60,000 bases of DNA from Lingula anatina (GCF_001039355.2 NW_019775765.1:72276-132275); one strand, 5' to 3'. Positions 37,867 to 50,656 are shown, counted from the stretch's first letter. Numbers and translations are program-made. The notes: a model not told the origin generated them from the letters alone.

Positions 37867-39273
37867 CTACAAGAAGTAGGCCCAATGGGTTTAAACATAA
37901 CGCGCTTCCATTTTTGAAATTAATCAGATGTAGGGGATCCCGCACTCTTAATTTCACTTTAAGTGTGATTTCAGACTCAAATATGTCACACAAAACAAGA
38001 AGAAGTGACTAACCATGCATGTGCTTCTCGACTGCAGAAAAAGACACCCTACCGTAGCACGGAGTAAGATAAAACCAATGAATGCCATTGAAACGGTTTC
38101 ATAGATTTGAATTGAAATTACTCAGTAACATAGTTGTGGTATTGAAAGAAAGAAAAAAGTTGAATGTATCAGAACTGATGGTAGAACTTGCTTATTAATG
38201 TCTGACAGCAACGCAATGCTGTATTATGATAAAAAAATTAGTTACGAATGCGACTAATGAGAAATGAAAATCGGATAGGCTTCATTTCTATAGAAAAACG
38301 GTGCATCATCAAGGCATTTATTTTAAACTTAATAACTGTAAATAAATGAATTTTATGTTATTAACAAAGCTTTTTTTCTTGTGGACACACGTTATCTTGG
38401 AATCTCAAGCATACAATTGACGTGGTTTAAATTACCTGGATACCAATACTGGTGATATCTTAATTGCACATTTAGATCCTTAACGCAGCCGAGATAAATC
38501 CCTCTAGGTTGTGTGGGGATGTGTGCAAACACATTTCATTCACAGATTTCATACGTTTCACCGTTTGAACACACTGCCATGGTACTTTGAATGGATAGGG
38601 GTGTGGCAGGAATGGTAGTCCTAGGAATGGAAGTCCGAGCTCCAATATAATTAGGGTTAGTCGGAGTATTGGGGTTAGTATAAGGGACGAATGTAATCCG
38701 TACAAAGTAATGGGGAACAGAATGCTGTTCTTAGCGGACTACCATTCCTGCCACAGGTGCCTAGGCTTTTCACCGTGGAACCTGCTGTCAGAAGACAATC
38801 TAAAGACACATTACCTGAACATGCATTTTCACGTCCTGTTACATCCGTTACCCTGCATTTGAAAACGTTTGTTGATGCAAAGGCCATTTAACCGCAAAGT
38901 AATTTATCATTGAAAGCACGTTTGTGTAACACATTACCGTCCTAAATAGCACAGATAATTAAGCTAATGTGTGCTTAAGCTATTTAATAGTCACCCAGTG
39001 AATAATGAACCACATTTTTACCAATGCCGATGGCAAAGCGTCTACCCAAGGCACCGTCACTTTAAACGAGTCCTTGGACACACTATTATAGATCCACCAT
39101 AACATCCGGAGAGTTATTTTGGCGTGCACTTGTTCGCTATGCCATGAAAGCAACCGTTAGGTCAATGGATCCTTGTAGAAAGTGGCGGCCATGAATAACA
39201 CGAGGTCCGTGGAAAATGTAAGCATGGATCAGACTCAGAGTGTATGGTAGTTTAGTTATCCACTGGGTGAAAT
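37867..39273. other. Intergenic region before the first CAP gene
   Basis: 3' side of the glycosyltransferase gene and upstream side of the first CAP gene. It contains a 19-bp perfect inverted repeat at 38603-38621 / 38736-38754. No coding exon was supported. Confidence 0.65.
38603..38754. repeat. Inverted repeat with 19-bp perfect arms
   Basis: GTGGCAGGAATGGTAGTCC at 38603-38621 returns as its exact reverse complement at 38736-38754. The 114-bp interior has TTAGGG-like and GGGGTTAG words. It may be a small fold-back element. Confidence 0.75.
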
Positions 39274-42200
39274 ATGATCAAAAGCAAGAGGGTTGGTACG
39301 ACATGGACAGCGCAGCGAGTGCTTTGTATATGTACGGCAATTGTTATGTATATCATACCAGGTAAGTGCAATCGAACATCCCAGTTGTAAATGTATGATT
39401 ATGAACTGTGGGCTGTACCTACATGTAAATATCAATATAGAAATTAATGTCAAATGAAACAAAGAAATTTAAACTGATATCGAGTGCACAGTTTATGTGG
39501 AGGCTGTGTGCTTTTAGAAGCATAGAGGTGACTTTATTCATTGTTTTCTTCTAGAGATAGATGGCTCGGATATAGAGACAGTATCATCTACATTCAGCTC
39601 AGAAGAAATAGAGCACATATTAAAACTGCACAACGTCGGTAGAGATAGCGTGGTTCCCCCGGCCGCTAATATGAAGTCAATGGTCTGCATAAATATTACA
39701 GATGATTTAGACATCATTTTAAATTAACAACAAGCTTTTGTTTTGCATAAATGGTCAATAGATTAGCAATATAAAGGGATTTTAAGAAGGACCTGAGTCG
39801 ACCACGCCTACACAACAAGAGAGTAACTGTCATTATAAGTAAGTCGTTTATTAATACCGCTTTATATAGACAGTGAGAGTTGCAACAGTAAGTTTATGAA
39901 AACCAGTATCTCTACGTTGGTTGTGCCTTTATATCAATCAGCTTAAAACACTAGCAACCCGTTAAAATAGGTTTGGGACAAAGCAGTCGAAGTCACGGCA
40001 CAATATTGGGCTAGTAACTGCGAATGGCGACACGGGAACGTGATATCTCGAGAATCTCATCTATATCAAAGCCGGATAGGACAAAACTTGTACGCAGTGG
40101 CGGGAACCACTAGACCACGTGTAGATGACATCATGAAGGGTTGGTACTCTGAAGAAAAGGAGTGGTATGATCATACTAGTAACACATGCCAAGAAGGGCG
40201 CATGTGCGGCCATTACAAGCAGGTGATGTTTCATCAATTAATAGATTTAAAATACCTTAGACTTCTTAAAAACGAGGTGCTGCAAGCCTACCTAACGCAT
40301 TGCTTTTTTGCATAGTTAATGATATAAATATATTTGTTTGATATCAAATATAGACAGCCAGCAAAGTTCCCTTTATATAAACAGTATTTTTATCAGCCAC
40401 ACATTATTAAGAGCTAAATCATTTTGCTCATCCCCGTTTGGATAACAGAGAATATAATTGTGACGCTCGAGGTGTTATGGCATGTATCACTCGGGTGACA
40501 GTGTATTCTCACACATATAATTGTGTTAGTTGTGCCTAGCATGTGCCTGGTAGTAGCATTGCGAGGTCACACAAATTCCATTTCCTTACAATACAGGCAG
40601 TGTGGTGGAACAGTTACCTCATCGGCTGTGGGATAATTCTGTGTCATTCTGGTTCAAGAAACGCCTTTGAAGATTACGACGGGCCTTGGTATTTTGTCGT
40701 TTGTAACTACTTTCCAGGGTAGTACATATTTCATTTTGTAATGGTCCACACGTCTTTGTCAACCAGCAAGTTAGTTTTAAGGCAACGGGTTTTGTGAATG
40801 TCCTACAAGCTATTTGTATAGCAGTATAACTTATGTTGATTAGTATTATTGTTTGCAATATTACACAAGTAACTAAGAGATCACAATTGGCTTAACATCA
40901 GTATCGCCAAAACTTCTTCTTCAACAGATTGTATAAAAAGGTCACAGACTGGGCGATTGTGAGCTCTGTATATTTAACTGAAAAATAATCTCAAGGTTAG
41001 AATTAACAGTACGGGAAAAACTATGGAGACTTTATTATTAATAAATATTTTTCAGTGGCAATATTAAAGGACAATTACCGTACGTGTCTGGCACGCCTTG
41101 CTCTCTGTGTACCCAGGACACGTTGAACTCCGGAGATTGTGTGTCCGGACTGTGCCGTAAGTCCTCTAAGTTTTATATTAATATTTATCACAGCCTGGCT
41201 CGTGATAAAAGTGATTGACTGTTGCATCCACATCTCCCCCGCCCCGTGACTCACAGATAACCAGCAACCAATAATGCGGTTATTCAGATCTTTAAAAAGT
41301 AATATATACTAATTTACTATTTATTTTAACAAATGCAGAACTTCCATATAAAATTGTCTGTGTATTTTATAACGTTCCTTCTTGTTCCATCATAAACATC
41401 TTGAAGAAAATAATATTAATATTGTAATATCATAAAGGTAACCCCAAAAAGAATAAATGCACCGTTTACATTGCAGAAATATGTTATCTTTTTCAGTCAC
41501 GAAACATGAGTGCTCTTTGTTTCCAGATCGGTGTGGTACGTCGCTTTTTTTCAACGTCAGATCGAAATTCAGCTGTTAAGCTTCTCCTTAGCTTTAACCT
41601 TGTAGTCCTTTTATGCAATCAAGTCTATTTGCGATGAATACAGACGTTAACGTTATTTCATCATCATAATCTACACAGCAAACACAGAACGGTTTACACG
41701 ATATCAAAACGTTACCATAGCGTCTTTTGCCTAATAAACGTTATGGCAACGTTATAATAACGATGTGTGTTTTCTGGGTAGTCGACTAAGATCTTGTGCT
41801 TTTTTAAAAGAATAAATCCTTACTTACATAGCATTCCAAAAAGGTGGAATCATTTCTTGGAATGTTTACACCTGATTAAGATTTTGTGCGATTGCCACAT
41901 ACATGTATGTTTGATTGTAGGGACCACAAATGCCAAGAGCTACCATTATAGTACGAAAGACCCGCAATACATTGTAATAATCCTTGGAACCTAGAGGTCA
42001 GCACGTAGTTGTGACTGTATGATATATCTGTCTGAAATGTTTTCAGCGTGGAAGAGTGGTTGTGAATGGGCAATAACCTGCTACAACCAAGGGACCCCTA
42101 CCTATGAAAACTGTTCTTGTATATGTACCGAGAAGTGGTCAGGGACAGATTGTCGTGAAGGTACGGGTTTGGCAGAGGGGGAGTCAGGTTATTTACACTG

Positions 42201-43352
42201 TATCTGGTCATAACTTCGAACATAGCTCCAGTAAGTAGACATTCTGTATACCCGTATAAATTTACGCATTATCTCGGCTAATTAATTCCGAGCGTGGAAT
42301 AAACCCAAAGGCGCTCAGAGGAAATGGCCGACGGCGGGTGCCGTATGAATGACATTTTCTTGCATAATTAATGCTGGGCGAGCTGCAGCTAATTTTTGTG
42401 TTCATCTTGTTGAAATAAAGGCAAAATACTAAAAATAAGATGTGTTTTATTTTTTACAGAGAAATGTCCAAAACCAATCAAATGTGCGAACGGCAGACCG
42501 TATAACTTTGACAGTTGCAGATGTGAATGTGGAGAATACTTTACTGGACATCATTGCGAAAAACGTGAGTTGGGATTCACACTTAACAAATCCGAATGTG
42601 AAATTCTGTATATCACAATTGCAACGATGAGAAGTATTACATACAACGGTACCAAAATCATTGAAACCAATGAAACAAAACGCACGTAAATTTATAGTAG
42701 GTGTACATGAGTAATTATCTCAACATTGGTTGCGGGTGAAAATGCAGTACTTAAATGTGTTTGCAAACAAAAGCAGTCGCCTCATAAACAACCATATACC
42801 GGTAGATACATATGCATTTTTTTCTTCCAATATGCAAGCGTTACTGTCTAAAATGGGAGACAGCGGCAGAGACAATCCAAAGATATGTACCGTGCCGGGC
42901 ATGCGCAGACTGTGTGACTACCATCTTGTAGGAACTACGGAGCTTGTCAGGCATATGTTCTGCCCACAGCTTTGTGGCGGAGTCAGTGGTAAGACTGTTA
43001 CCATTACTATGGAGTGTTTAAGGTACATTGCGGGGCAACACTCACGTGTAGAAGTAAATGAATAATCCTTGTTTAGATTGCAGTCAGGTCCTTTGATGAG
43101 GCGGTTTTTTTTTTAATTTGGCTCGTAGACTAAATAGATCACTGAATAGATAAGGAAAACCATGTTCAGCAATGTTACATGTTACTTCCATCAAATTCCC
43201 ATGGCCATTCCTATCTGTGAATGTTGCATGTCCTATTACAAAATTATATTACAAATTTCCTTTATCATTTCTGTTTTTCAGCCGTACCTGACTATAATTC
43301 TCCAAAGGAAAATTTCTTAGAACTTATTTCGAGCTGTCGGTTAAATAACTGA
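39274..43352 (+). CDS. Secreted CAP-EGF-EGF-ShKT-like protein, paralogue 1
   Basis: Ten exons: 39274-39361, 39555-39682, 39971-40222, 40597-40718, 41056-41156, 41527-41535, 42047-42160, 42460-42564, 42839-42988, 43282-43352; phases all fit; 379 residues. Seen: hydrophobic signal peptide (residues 1-29), CAP domain about 45-197 with LKLHNVGRD, CEWRHG, RIGQNLYA, CGHYKQ and FVVCNYFPG, a CRISP-like hinge PYVSGTPCSLC, two EGF-like modules of six cysteines each (about 238-270 and 273-306), then an ShKT-like region with four of the usual six cysteines and a short extra exon ending LNN. The CAP cavity residues (two His, Glu) are present. Known: CAP proteins are secreted and bind lipids or act in defence, reproduction or venom; the role here is unknown. 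Odd points: a 9-nt exon (41527-41535) and a GTCTGC donor after 39682. Tandem with the next gene. Confidence 0.87.
41671..41781. mobile_element. 111-bp MITE-like element
   Basis: Ends CTACACAGCAAACACA and, reversed, CTACCCAGAAAACACA, with several ACGTTA words inside. It lies in the first CAP gene, between the micro-exon and the first EGF exon. No clear target duplication. Confidence 0.5.
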
Positions 43353-44617
43353 TTTTCTCTTTATCTTTTTTTTACAATCAGTAGAGTTGTAACATCAAAT
43401 ACACATAGCGAGCAATGAAGTGCAATTTCAGTCTTATTTCTGTGTTTGTTGAGGATCAGATATAGAAATTATGTGTATATTAATTGTTGTGTAAATAAGA
43501 CAAAAATATATTCATTAAAACTCTCATTGTTTCGTCTTCTTATTTTTTTTCAATAGATCGCGCCTCCATATCCTCAGTTAAGAAATAAAATATTTGACAA
43601 AGCAACACAATGCCTCTCCCAATATGTTGTTGAAACATTATAGATATATTGCCAAAACAGAAATATCTGCGGTTGAATTTGTAATATTATGTATTCTACT
43701 CTTGTAAAAAAAAAGGCATATTGTCTTGAAAATAAGATCTGTTTTGTAACAAAATTCCACTTTTATTTAATGTAGCACAGTTATCTAAAGGAGCACGAAA
43801 CCGCAGATGTATATCAACAAAGGTGATAGCATGTTCGAAAACGAAATTATGGAATAACATTCCTCAGTGTTCTTAGCATGGTGTCAATAAGAAAAAGTAA
43901 AAAAGAAAACATAAACATTTGTTTTTCATTTAATTTACCCTATTGAGGATTTGTGTTGTGTTTTGTGTTTGAAATTCTAAAGTTAGTAAATGTTGTACAG
44001 CTGTCCTAAACAGTGAACATATGCAGCCCTCAACAACTGCGCGGAAGGTGGGAAAGAAGCTTCTCTAGATAAAACGATACAATATCGGTTGCAAATTGCA
44101 CAAAATACAACATGTACGTCATCATCAGCGAAGATATGAACAAGGAGTCAGGAGGGTCGCAACAAATTACTTTATAGAGATCTGACTAACCGCATTATTG
44201 GTTGATGGTTATCTATGGGTATCAGGGGGTGGGGGTTCAATAGTTAATCATTTTTATCACGAGGATTTGAGTTGATAAATACTTATATATAACTTCGCAA
44301 AACGTTCACTCTGTTGTGCTTGGGGCTGTTAAACAGCATCAAATCTCTTATGAAAAAGTAAAGAGACAACGTGGAAAAGTTAACATTTAGTCTAGCGAAT
44401 ATTTCACCGTGATCAGAACAGCAAAGAGAGGTCAAGGTCAATATTTAAAGCCCAGAGGATAGGTGTCAAGTGCCCGGCCGGTTCAGTCTTGTGCTCTCTT
44501 TGACACCTTTTGAAACATTGGATATAATCAACGTGTGAAATTGAACGTGTATGCTTCGTACCGATAGACAAAACTCAGATAATTGATTCCAAACGCAAGA
44601 AGCTGCATTCATCAACA
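43353..44617. other. Intergenic region between the two CAP genes
   Basis: 3' UTR of the first CAP gene followed by the upstream region of the second. An AATAAA (around 43584) could serve polyadenylation. No coding region was supported. Confidence 0.6.
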
Positions 44618-47600
44618 ATGGACATGAAGACAAGATTCAGCTGTTTTGTCCTTTGCAGTGTATTTTTAGGTTGTTGTCTCTGCCACAGTAAGTCACTTTT
44701 ATTTCTTTGCTATAAGGTTTCTTTTAGTTTTCTAAGTATGAACAATTTGTATATATTTAGATCGAAAATGAAAAAATCGTTTCTTTTTTCAAGGGTAAAA
44801 TACATAAGGTAATTTAAAATTCAAACAAACAAACGTTATCTTGCCTACAGTAACGCCAAGTAGGCGGCTCTTATGCCTCCTGTGTCCATTAAAAATGACA
44901 AACAGCTTTGGTTTGGTTGGCCAGAAATTTACACAACCCTAGATTTGGAGATCAAGAGTCTGATATAAGTGTAGTTAACTTGTTATTAGTAATGGGATGG
45001 GATTAAATAAGCAGGCAGCTAGGTGTTTAAGTAACTTAAACTGATACCAGGACGAGATAAATCGCTATTTTTCTTATCAGTTAATATATGTACAGCGTTT
45101 TAAAGGTCAGAATGTCTGCATTCTTAAAGTGAATTGTATCAAACTAAACCGTTTATTTCACCTTTATCAGTAAGTTTGCTGATGCATTTTTAATGCCAGC
45201 GAGATGGCGTGTGATTACATTAGGGGTTTTCCAATTATTTTATGTGTTATATAACACTAGCAAAATCGCAAATGCTTGTCATGGCACTCCAGCTGGTAAA
45301 CCCACCTTGTCTTTAATCACGATGTTAATAAAAAAAGTTAATTAACTTAAGCTTATTCCATCTTTACCCTGCCAAACATAATCTGTTCGAGTTTAAAGTG
45401 TATCTTGTTTTCTTTTATGTAAGTCGATCAATTGTTTTTTGTGCATATACAAACTCAGCAATATACTGTAGAAGTCTGGGTTGTGCAAACGATTGTATGA
45501 GATTGGCTTGTTCTTCGAAAAAGGCAACTGAAAGTAAATACATTAAATGGTTTGCTAGGTGGGTATCAATCCATGCCAGTGGTGCTATTGGTAACATAAT
45601 TATCGATTTCAATAAAAATAAATCTCCACGTTTTTTCTTAGTCAAGGAATTTTATCAAACAACGACATGTTCATCTTATAAAGACGACAGGTCGCTTCAT
45701 GACGCCCACGTTTACCCCTTGAGAAGCAGGCGGTCCTCTGTAATGAAGTATACAGAAACAGAGAAGATGGAACTTCTAAACCTTCATAATCAATATCGCA
45801 GAAGCGTCTCCCCCACAGCTGCTGATATGAGACACATGGTAAGAGTTTTAGAATTACATTTACTGTATACCAATAGCTCATCTTCTGATTGAGGTAGAAG
45901 CAGAGTAAATGATCTTGATCTTGGACAATATTTCTGTCCGGAATTGAGCACAAAGTGTTTAAAAAGCATAACTTTTACTTTATAGACGTATCTACATATA
46001 GTTTAATGGTGTTTTTCAAATGGATTGGTGTTACTTAAACCCTTGTTCCAGATCTGGGACGTTGACCTGGCCGACATAGCACAGAAGTGGTCTGAGAACT
46101 GCCACTGGGACCATGGGTACCCCTCTGCAGGGACGCCGTACGCCAGAGAGAGGATGGGTCAGAACATTATGGCACAGTCATTGACCCCGCCCTCGACTGT
46201 AACGTAAGATGATCCTATATTCTCTTGTTATTATTATTTTCTTTATTCTTTTGCTGGTCTACATTTTAAGATTTTTGTTTATTCTTCGGAAAGATAATAA
46301 ATATAACAATTCTTACCCTGGTATTTTGTCTTGACAGCATTACTGAAAGTGAGCTACATTTTGAGATTTTCACCATGGTGAATTTTTTACACTGATGAAA
46401 TATCCATTGATTCTTGTTAGGTTTCCAGTGACAGCGTGGTTCGAGGAATACAAACTATGGAACTACACACGGAATAAATGCCAACCTGGGACAGAGCACC
46501 ATTGTCTACATTATACCCAGGTGATGGTGAATAAGAAGAAATAAAAAGGATAGAATTATACAAAAAATAAGAAATAACTAAATCATCATATAGTTACATT
46601 TTTAAAATTTTGAATTTTATATGTTTACTATTGCATTAACTGTATTTAAGCTAATGGATAATAATAATAATAATATCATCTTTATTTTCTTATTTTGCCA
46701 GCTAATTATCACTGAGGGATCTTACGCTTCATAACATTTTTTTATTCTACGCGTCAAATCGATACGTAAATGTGCTCAGCATTTATTTTCTATTCATTTG
46801 TACGTGATATACATGTGCTTTGAGGATTTGTACTATACAGGGGTATATATAAGTTAAAGTGGGACTCACAATGTTAGACAATGTGTAATGAATAAATTAA
46901 AATGGAGCGCATATATACTATCCTACAGACAATGTCTATTAAATGTTGTACGATTGTAAATTGAAAAAAAGTCTGTATAATAACTTACCAAGTTTTTCTC
47001 CTGTCTATTGTCCGGCACCTCTTTCACATTTGCTTTGGTTTACATAAATTGCAAGCAATTTTGACGTGGCCTCTGTACTCATTATGTTGCACTAAACAGG
47101 TGCTATTATTTTGATGTGGTTGATCACACGATGAAAATGGCCACAGCGACTCTAATCCAATATTACTTGCTCATTGCCCTTCACCTTTGTCCCGCATACA
47201 TTTCATTGAACATTCTAATTTCTGATTTCTTCAGCTTGCATGGTCAGCGAGTTATCGCATGGGATGTGGCATGCACCGCTGTACAGTCGGGTCTCCATGG
47301 AAGAACCAACCGCTGTTTGCCACGTGGTACTACGTAGTCTGCAATTATTGGCCAGCGTATGTATGACGAATGTAGTGCAACCTGTAGTACCCTCTCAAAT
47401 CAAACATATTTTAAGAATAGGTATCATTGAGGGTGAGGTGGTTTTCAAAATAACAGTTTTAATTGTGAATGATCATGTTTTTGTGTTTCGTAGTTCTAGT
47501 GTGAGATAGAATTATAAAGGCCTAAATATTATGTATTCAATATAACTAAAATTGCATAAACGGTTATTTGCACTACCATATTTTAAAAATTAATTATCTT

Positions 47601-49694
47601 ACACGATCATTCTATATTACGTTATTGTTGTATAATGGGTAGAATCAAAATATATGATGTACATTCTCGCCAAATACCTCTGGTGAATAGGCTACATTAA
47701 CTGCCGTAAAAATAAAGAAATGATATAAATATACTAAAAAAGCACTCCGAGAGCGCAGACCTCCACCAAGGCAGCAATTTTTTATTATTATTGATGGATT
47801 ATTGATCCAGATCACCACCAAAAACTAATCTCTTCTAAGTTAACCCATTTCTGACCTACCGTGAAAATTCCATCGAAATTCATGGATAACTTTTTGAGTT
47901 ATGTTGATGACAGACAGACAGACAAACAAACAAACATGGGTAAAAACATAACATCCTTGGCGGAGGTAAAAATCCAAACGGTATCCCTCTCTTACAGTGG
48001 GAACAAGGCCTGGCTCAAACCCTTCAAGGCCGGTCCTCCTTGCTCCAAGTGCTCTGAGAACCCCGAGAATACAGGAGACTGCCAACAGGGGTTATGCGGT
48101 GAGCTGTGTGCCCTAATTTACATATGGGTTCAAACTCATATAAAAACCCATATTAATTTTTAAATACTTTAAAGTATCTCTACCGTGAAATTATAAAAAA
48201 CGCTGTAAATTACGTATAATAATGTTATACACAATATGACATACTAGTGATGTGTTACCCATTTCTGTTTCTATTTCGTTAAAATGCATCTCTTCTCGTC
48301 TTTGCAGTTACAAAGGATGAGTGTCAGAAATATCCTTCGCATTGCAGTAAGTAAATTAAGGCAAATAGTCAATTCTTATTGCTCAATCCTTATTCATTTA
48401 TTTATTCATCTGTATTCAACTTCATATATTTGTCTATTTATTTAGCCCATCCCAAATAATAATAATTATTATATTAACAATAATAATAAAAATAATATAG
48501 TATACTTCTTGAATGTTAAGTGTAATATTATTACATGCATTGTGTATTACTTATTTCAAATATGGGCAGACAAAAAATGACTTATGGTACAGTGTTTGAT
48601 CAAACAGTCCTACAAGACTACAAAATATGTTGCCATGTGCAACCGCACCATTCTGGAATTATCACCTTACAAAATAAGAAGTCCAGACGACACTTCATTT
48701 CAGGTGCTCCAGACCCTTGTCTTGGTAAGATACTGACGTGTGAAAACTGGGGGACTCCGGACTATGACACGTGCACCTGTCGTTGTCACCCTAATTTCTA
48801 CGGTGCAATGTGTGAGAAAGGTGAGTGTAGAGGCCCGTTCGTGTCGACAGATCGAGAGGTGGGAATTTAAAATCAGAGTTGGGTCGCAAAATATATTCAT
48901 TTAAACTTCACCGTCATTGAAGCTTCACCGTCGAGTTACTGTCAGTACTGTCTGCTATCCACTACAGACCCTTCTGTAAGCTCTTACCAAATCGATTGAA
49001 CCCTGTTTAAAACAGCTAGAATAGAAGAGCGCATTGCCCGTAGCGTACCACTCTTTCATTTTAAGCTACATGTATCTGATTATGCTTAAGCTGAATCTTC
49101 TACATTCTGGATAAATTGGCATTAAAATAAACTTGTTCTTTTTATTTAGCAAAGTGCCATAATGCACTAACCTGCGAGAATGACGGGGACTTTGACCCCA
49201 GCACATGTACCTGTGCATGCTCCAACTACTTCACCGGAAGCCGTTGCGAAAAATGTACGACTTGTGTATTATGGTGTTGAGGAGATATTTGAATAAGAAT
49301 TAAAAAAAAATAGTCTTTATTATTTAGTTTAAAAAAATCAAATGAATTATGAAATATTATATGAAATATTATATAAAATATATGAAATCAAATGTATTAT
49401 GAAATAAATCTTTAACGTTTGCAGATTGTTAGCTAGTAACATTGTGTTTAAAACAAGTGAAATTATGTCTTTAGTTAACTTCAGACAACATTCAAAGAAA
49501 ACACGTAAAATCACTTATAAATGTGAATATCTAATTTTTCAGACAACTGCCAAGCTATGGGCAACAGAGGTCGTGACAGCTACAGGTGCGCAAGAATGCC
49601 AAGACGAGCCTGTACCAAAGGGTGGCATATCCGCGGGGAGAAGGAAGAAATTCGCCTGAAATATTGTCCCAAAAAGTGTGGTCTTTGCTTATAA
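44618..49694 (+). CDS. Secreted CAP-EGF-EGF-ShKT protein, paralogue 2
   Basis: Ten exons: 44618-44687, 45642-45838, 46052-46203, 46421-46520, 47235-47356, 47998-48098, 48308-48346, 48704-48820, 49150-49254, 49543-49694; all phases fit; 384 residues. Seen: signal peptide (about 1-22), a basic N-terminal extension, CAP domain about 68-214 with LLNLHNQYRR, CHWDHG, RMGQNIMA, HYTQ and YVVCNYWPA, hinge with CSKC, two six-cysteine EGF-like modules (about 266-298 and 302-333) and a complete six-cysteine ShKT module at the C terminus ending CPKKCGLCL. Exons of 122, 101 and 105 nt are identical in length to those of paralogue 1, so the two arose by tandem duplication. The usual CGHYTQ motif reads CLHYTQ here. 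Compared with paralogue 1 it has one more CAP intron and lacks the extra 3' coding exon. Function unknown; secretion is strongly indicated. Confidence 0.88.
47741..47970. mobile_element. Dispersed repeat with ACCTCC(A/G)CCAAGG ends
   Basis: ACCTCCACCAAGG (47759-47771) and its near-perfect inverse CCTTGGCGGAGGT (47955-47967) bound a segment containing ATAACTTTTTGAGTTATG and a (GACA)n/(AAAC)n tract. From memory this resembles a repeat common in marine animal genomes; the class is unsure (SINE- or MITE-like). It ends about 28 bp before exon 6 of the second CAP gene. Confidence 0.5.
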
Positions 49695-50656
49695 TATATA
49701 TTGAACGTGTTTTTTCTGTACCGACTTTAAAATATCAAATAGTTATTACACGTATAAGGAAAATGCTAACAAATAATATTGGCCTACTGTACATTTATGT
49801 ATATTTTATGTAAGTAAGCTACTTATACGATGATAAATGACATATAGTTAAAATTTCATTTTTTTAATACGACGAAGAATGACATAATTTAAAATCTGAT
49901 TTTTTAAAATAACTCGATGCTAAAACGCAATTACTACGGGTCTGTACAATTTGAAGCAAACCTTTGTTCGTACCACTAACTCTGATTTTGTGCCTTAATG
50001 TTTAGTAAGGATGAGGGACTCTATCATATAAATTACATCACGTCAATTTTAAACACAATGCCGCCATAAGGAACCATTTGATCATGATATTATTACTAAG
50101 CTAAAGTTGTCAAATGAGAACTGATCGAAGCTGGGATCTTTGGGATAAGACATTTGCTTTGTGGAATGCAAGCCGAAATATGATTACATGTTGCCAGTAA
50201 ATTATCTACTGATTAATTTCATATGTGAGTCTAGATCTTGTTTTTTTTTTTTTAAATCTAATTTTTAGCTTCCATTCTGTGCTGGCATACATATACAAGT
50301 GACACACCAACAACTGCATTTTTCAGTTGGCCACCCACTTCCGGTGTTGGCATGTTATAATTGGCATCTTGGAGTCAAACTCTGTATTTTGTTGGTGGAC
50401 CAGCCATACGGCCATTTTTCACTTAAGTAGCTAGGCCAAATCGTGACCAAAACTACATGTACATGTGTAGATAGGATTTATCTTCGTCTGACCATATAGG
50501 CCTACCGTGAGAAAATAACATTTGTCGCTATAACTATAGTATATAACACTACGGTATATATTTCATATCTTGATCATACTAGTATGCACATTGTCTTGTT
50601 AATACTTGCATCATTTTAAGGATCGAAGAACGACCGGCTCGGTACAACTCACTAGT
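49695..50656. other. Intergenic region between the second CAP gene and the discoidin gene
   Basis: AT-rich 3' side of the CAP gene, then upstream sequence with an ACTTCCGGTG word near 50336. No coding exon was supported. Confidence 0.6.

Noticed and set aside
38648-38690. Telomere-like TTAGGG/GGGGTTAG words.
   Set aside because: Only isolated units, not an array.
50606-50656. Upstream in-frame ATG of the discoidin gene.
   Set aside because: It would place 17 polar residues ahead of the signal peptide; the downstream ATG gives a standard secretion signal.
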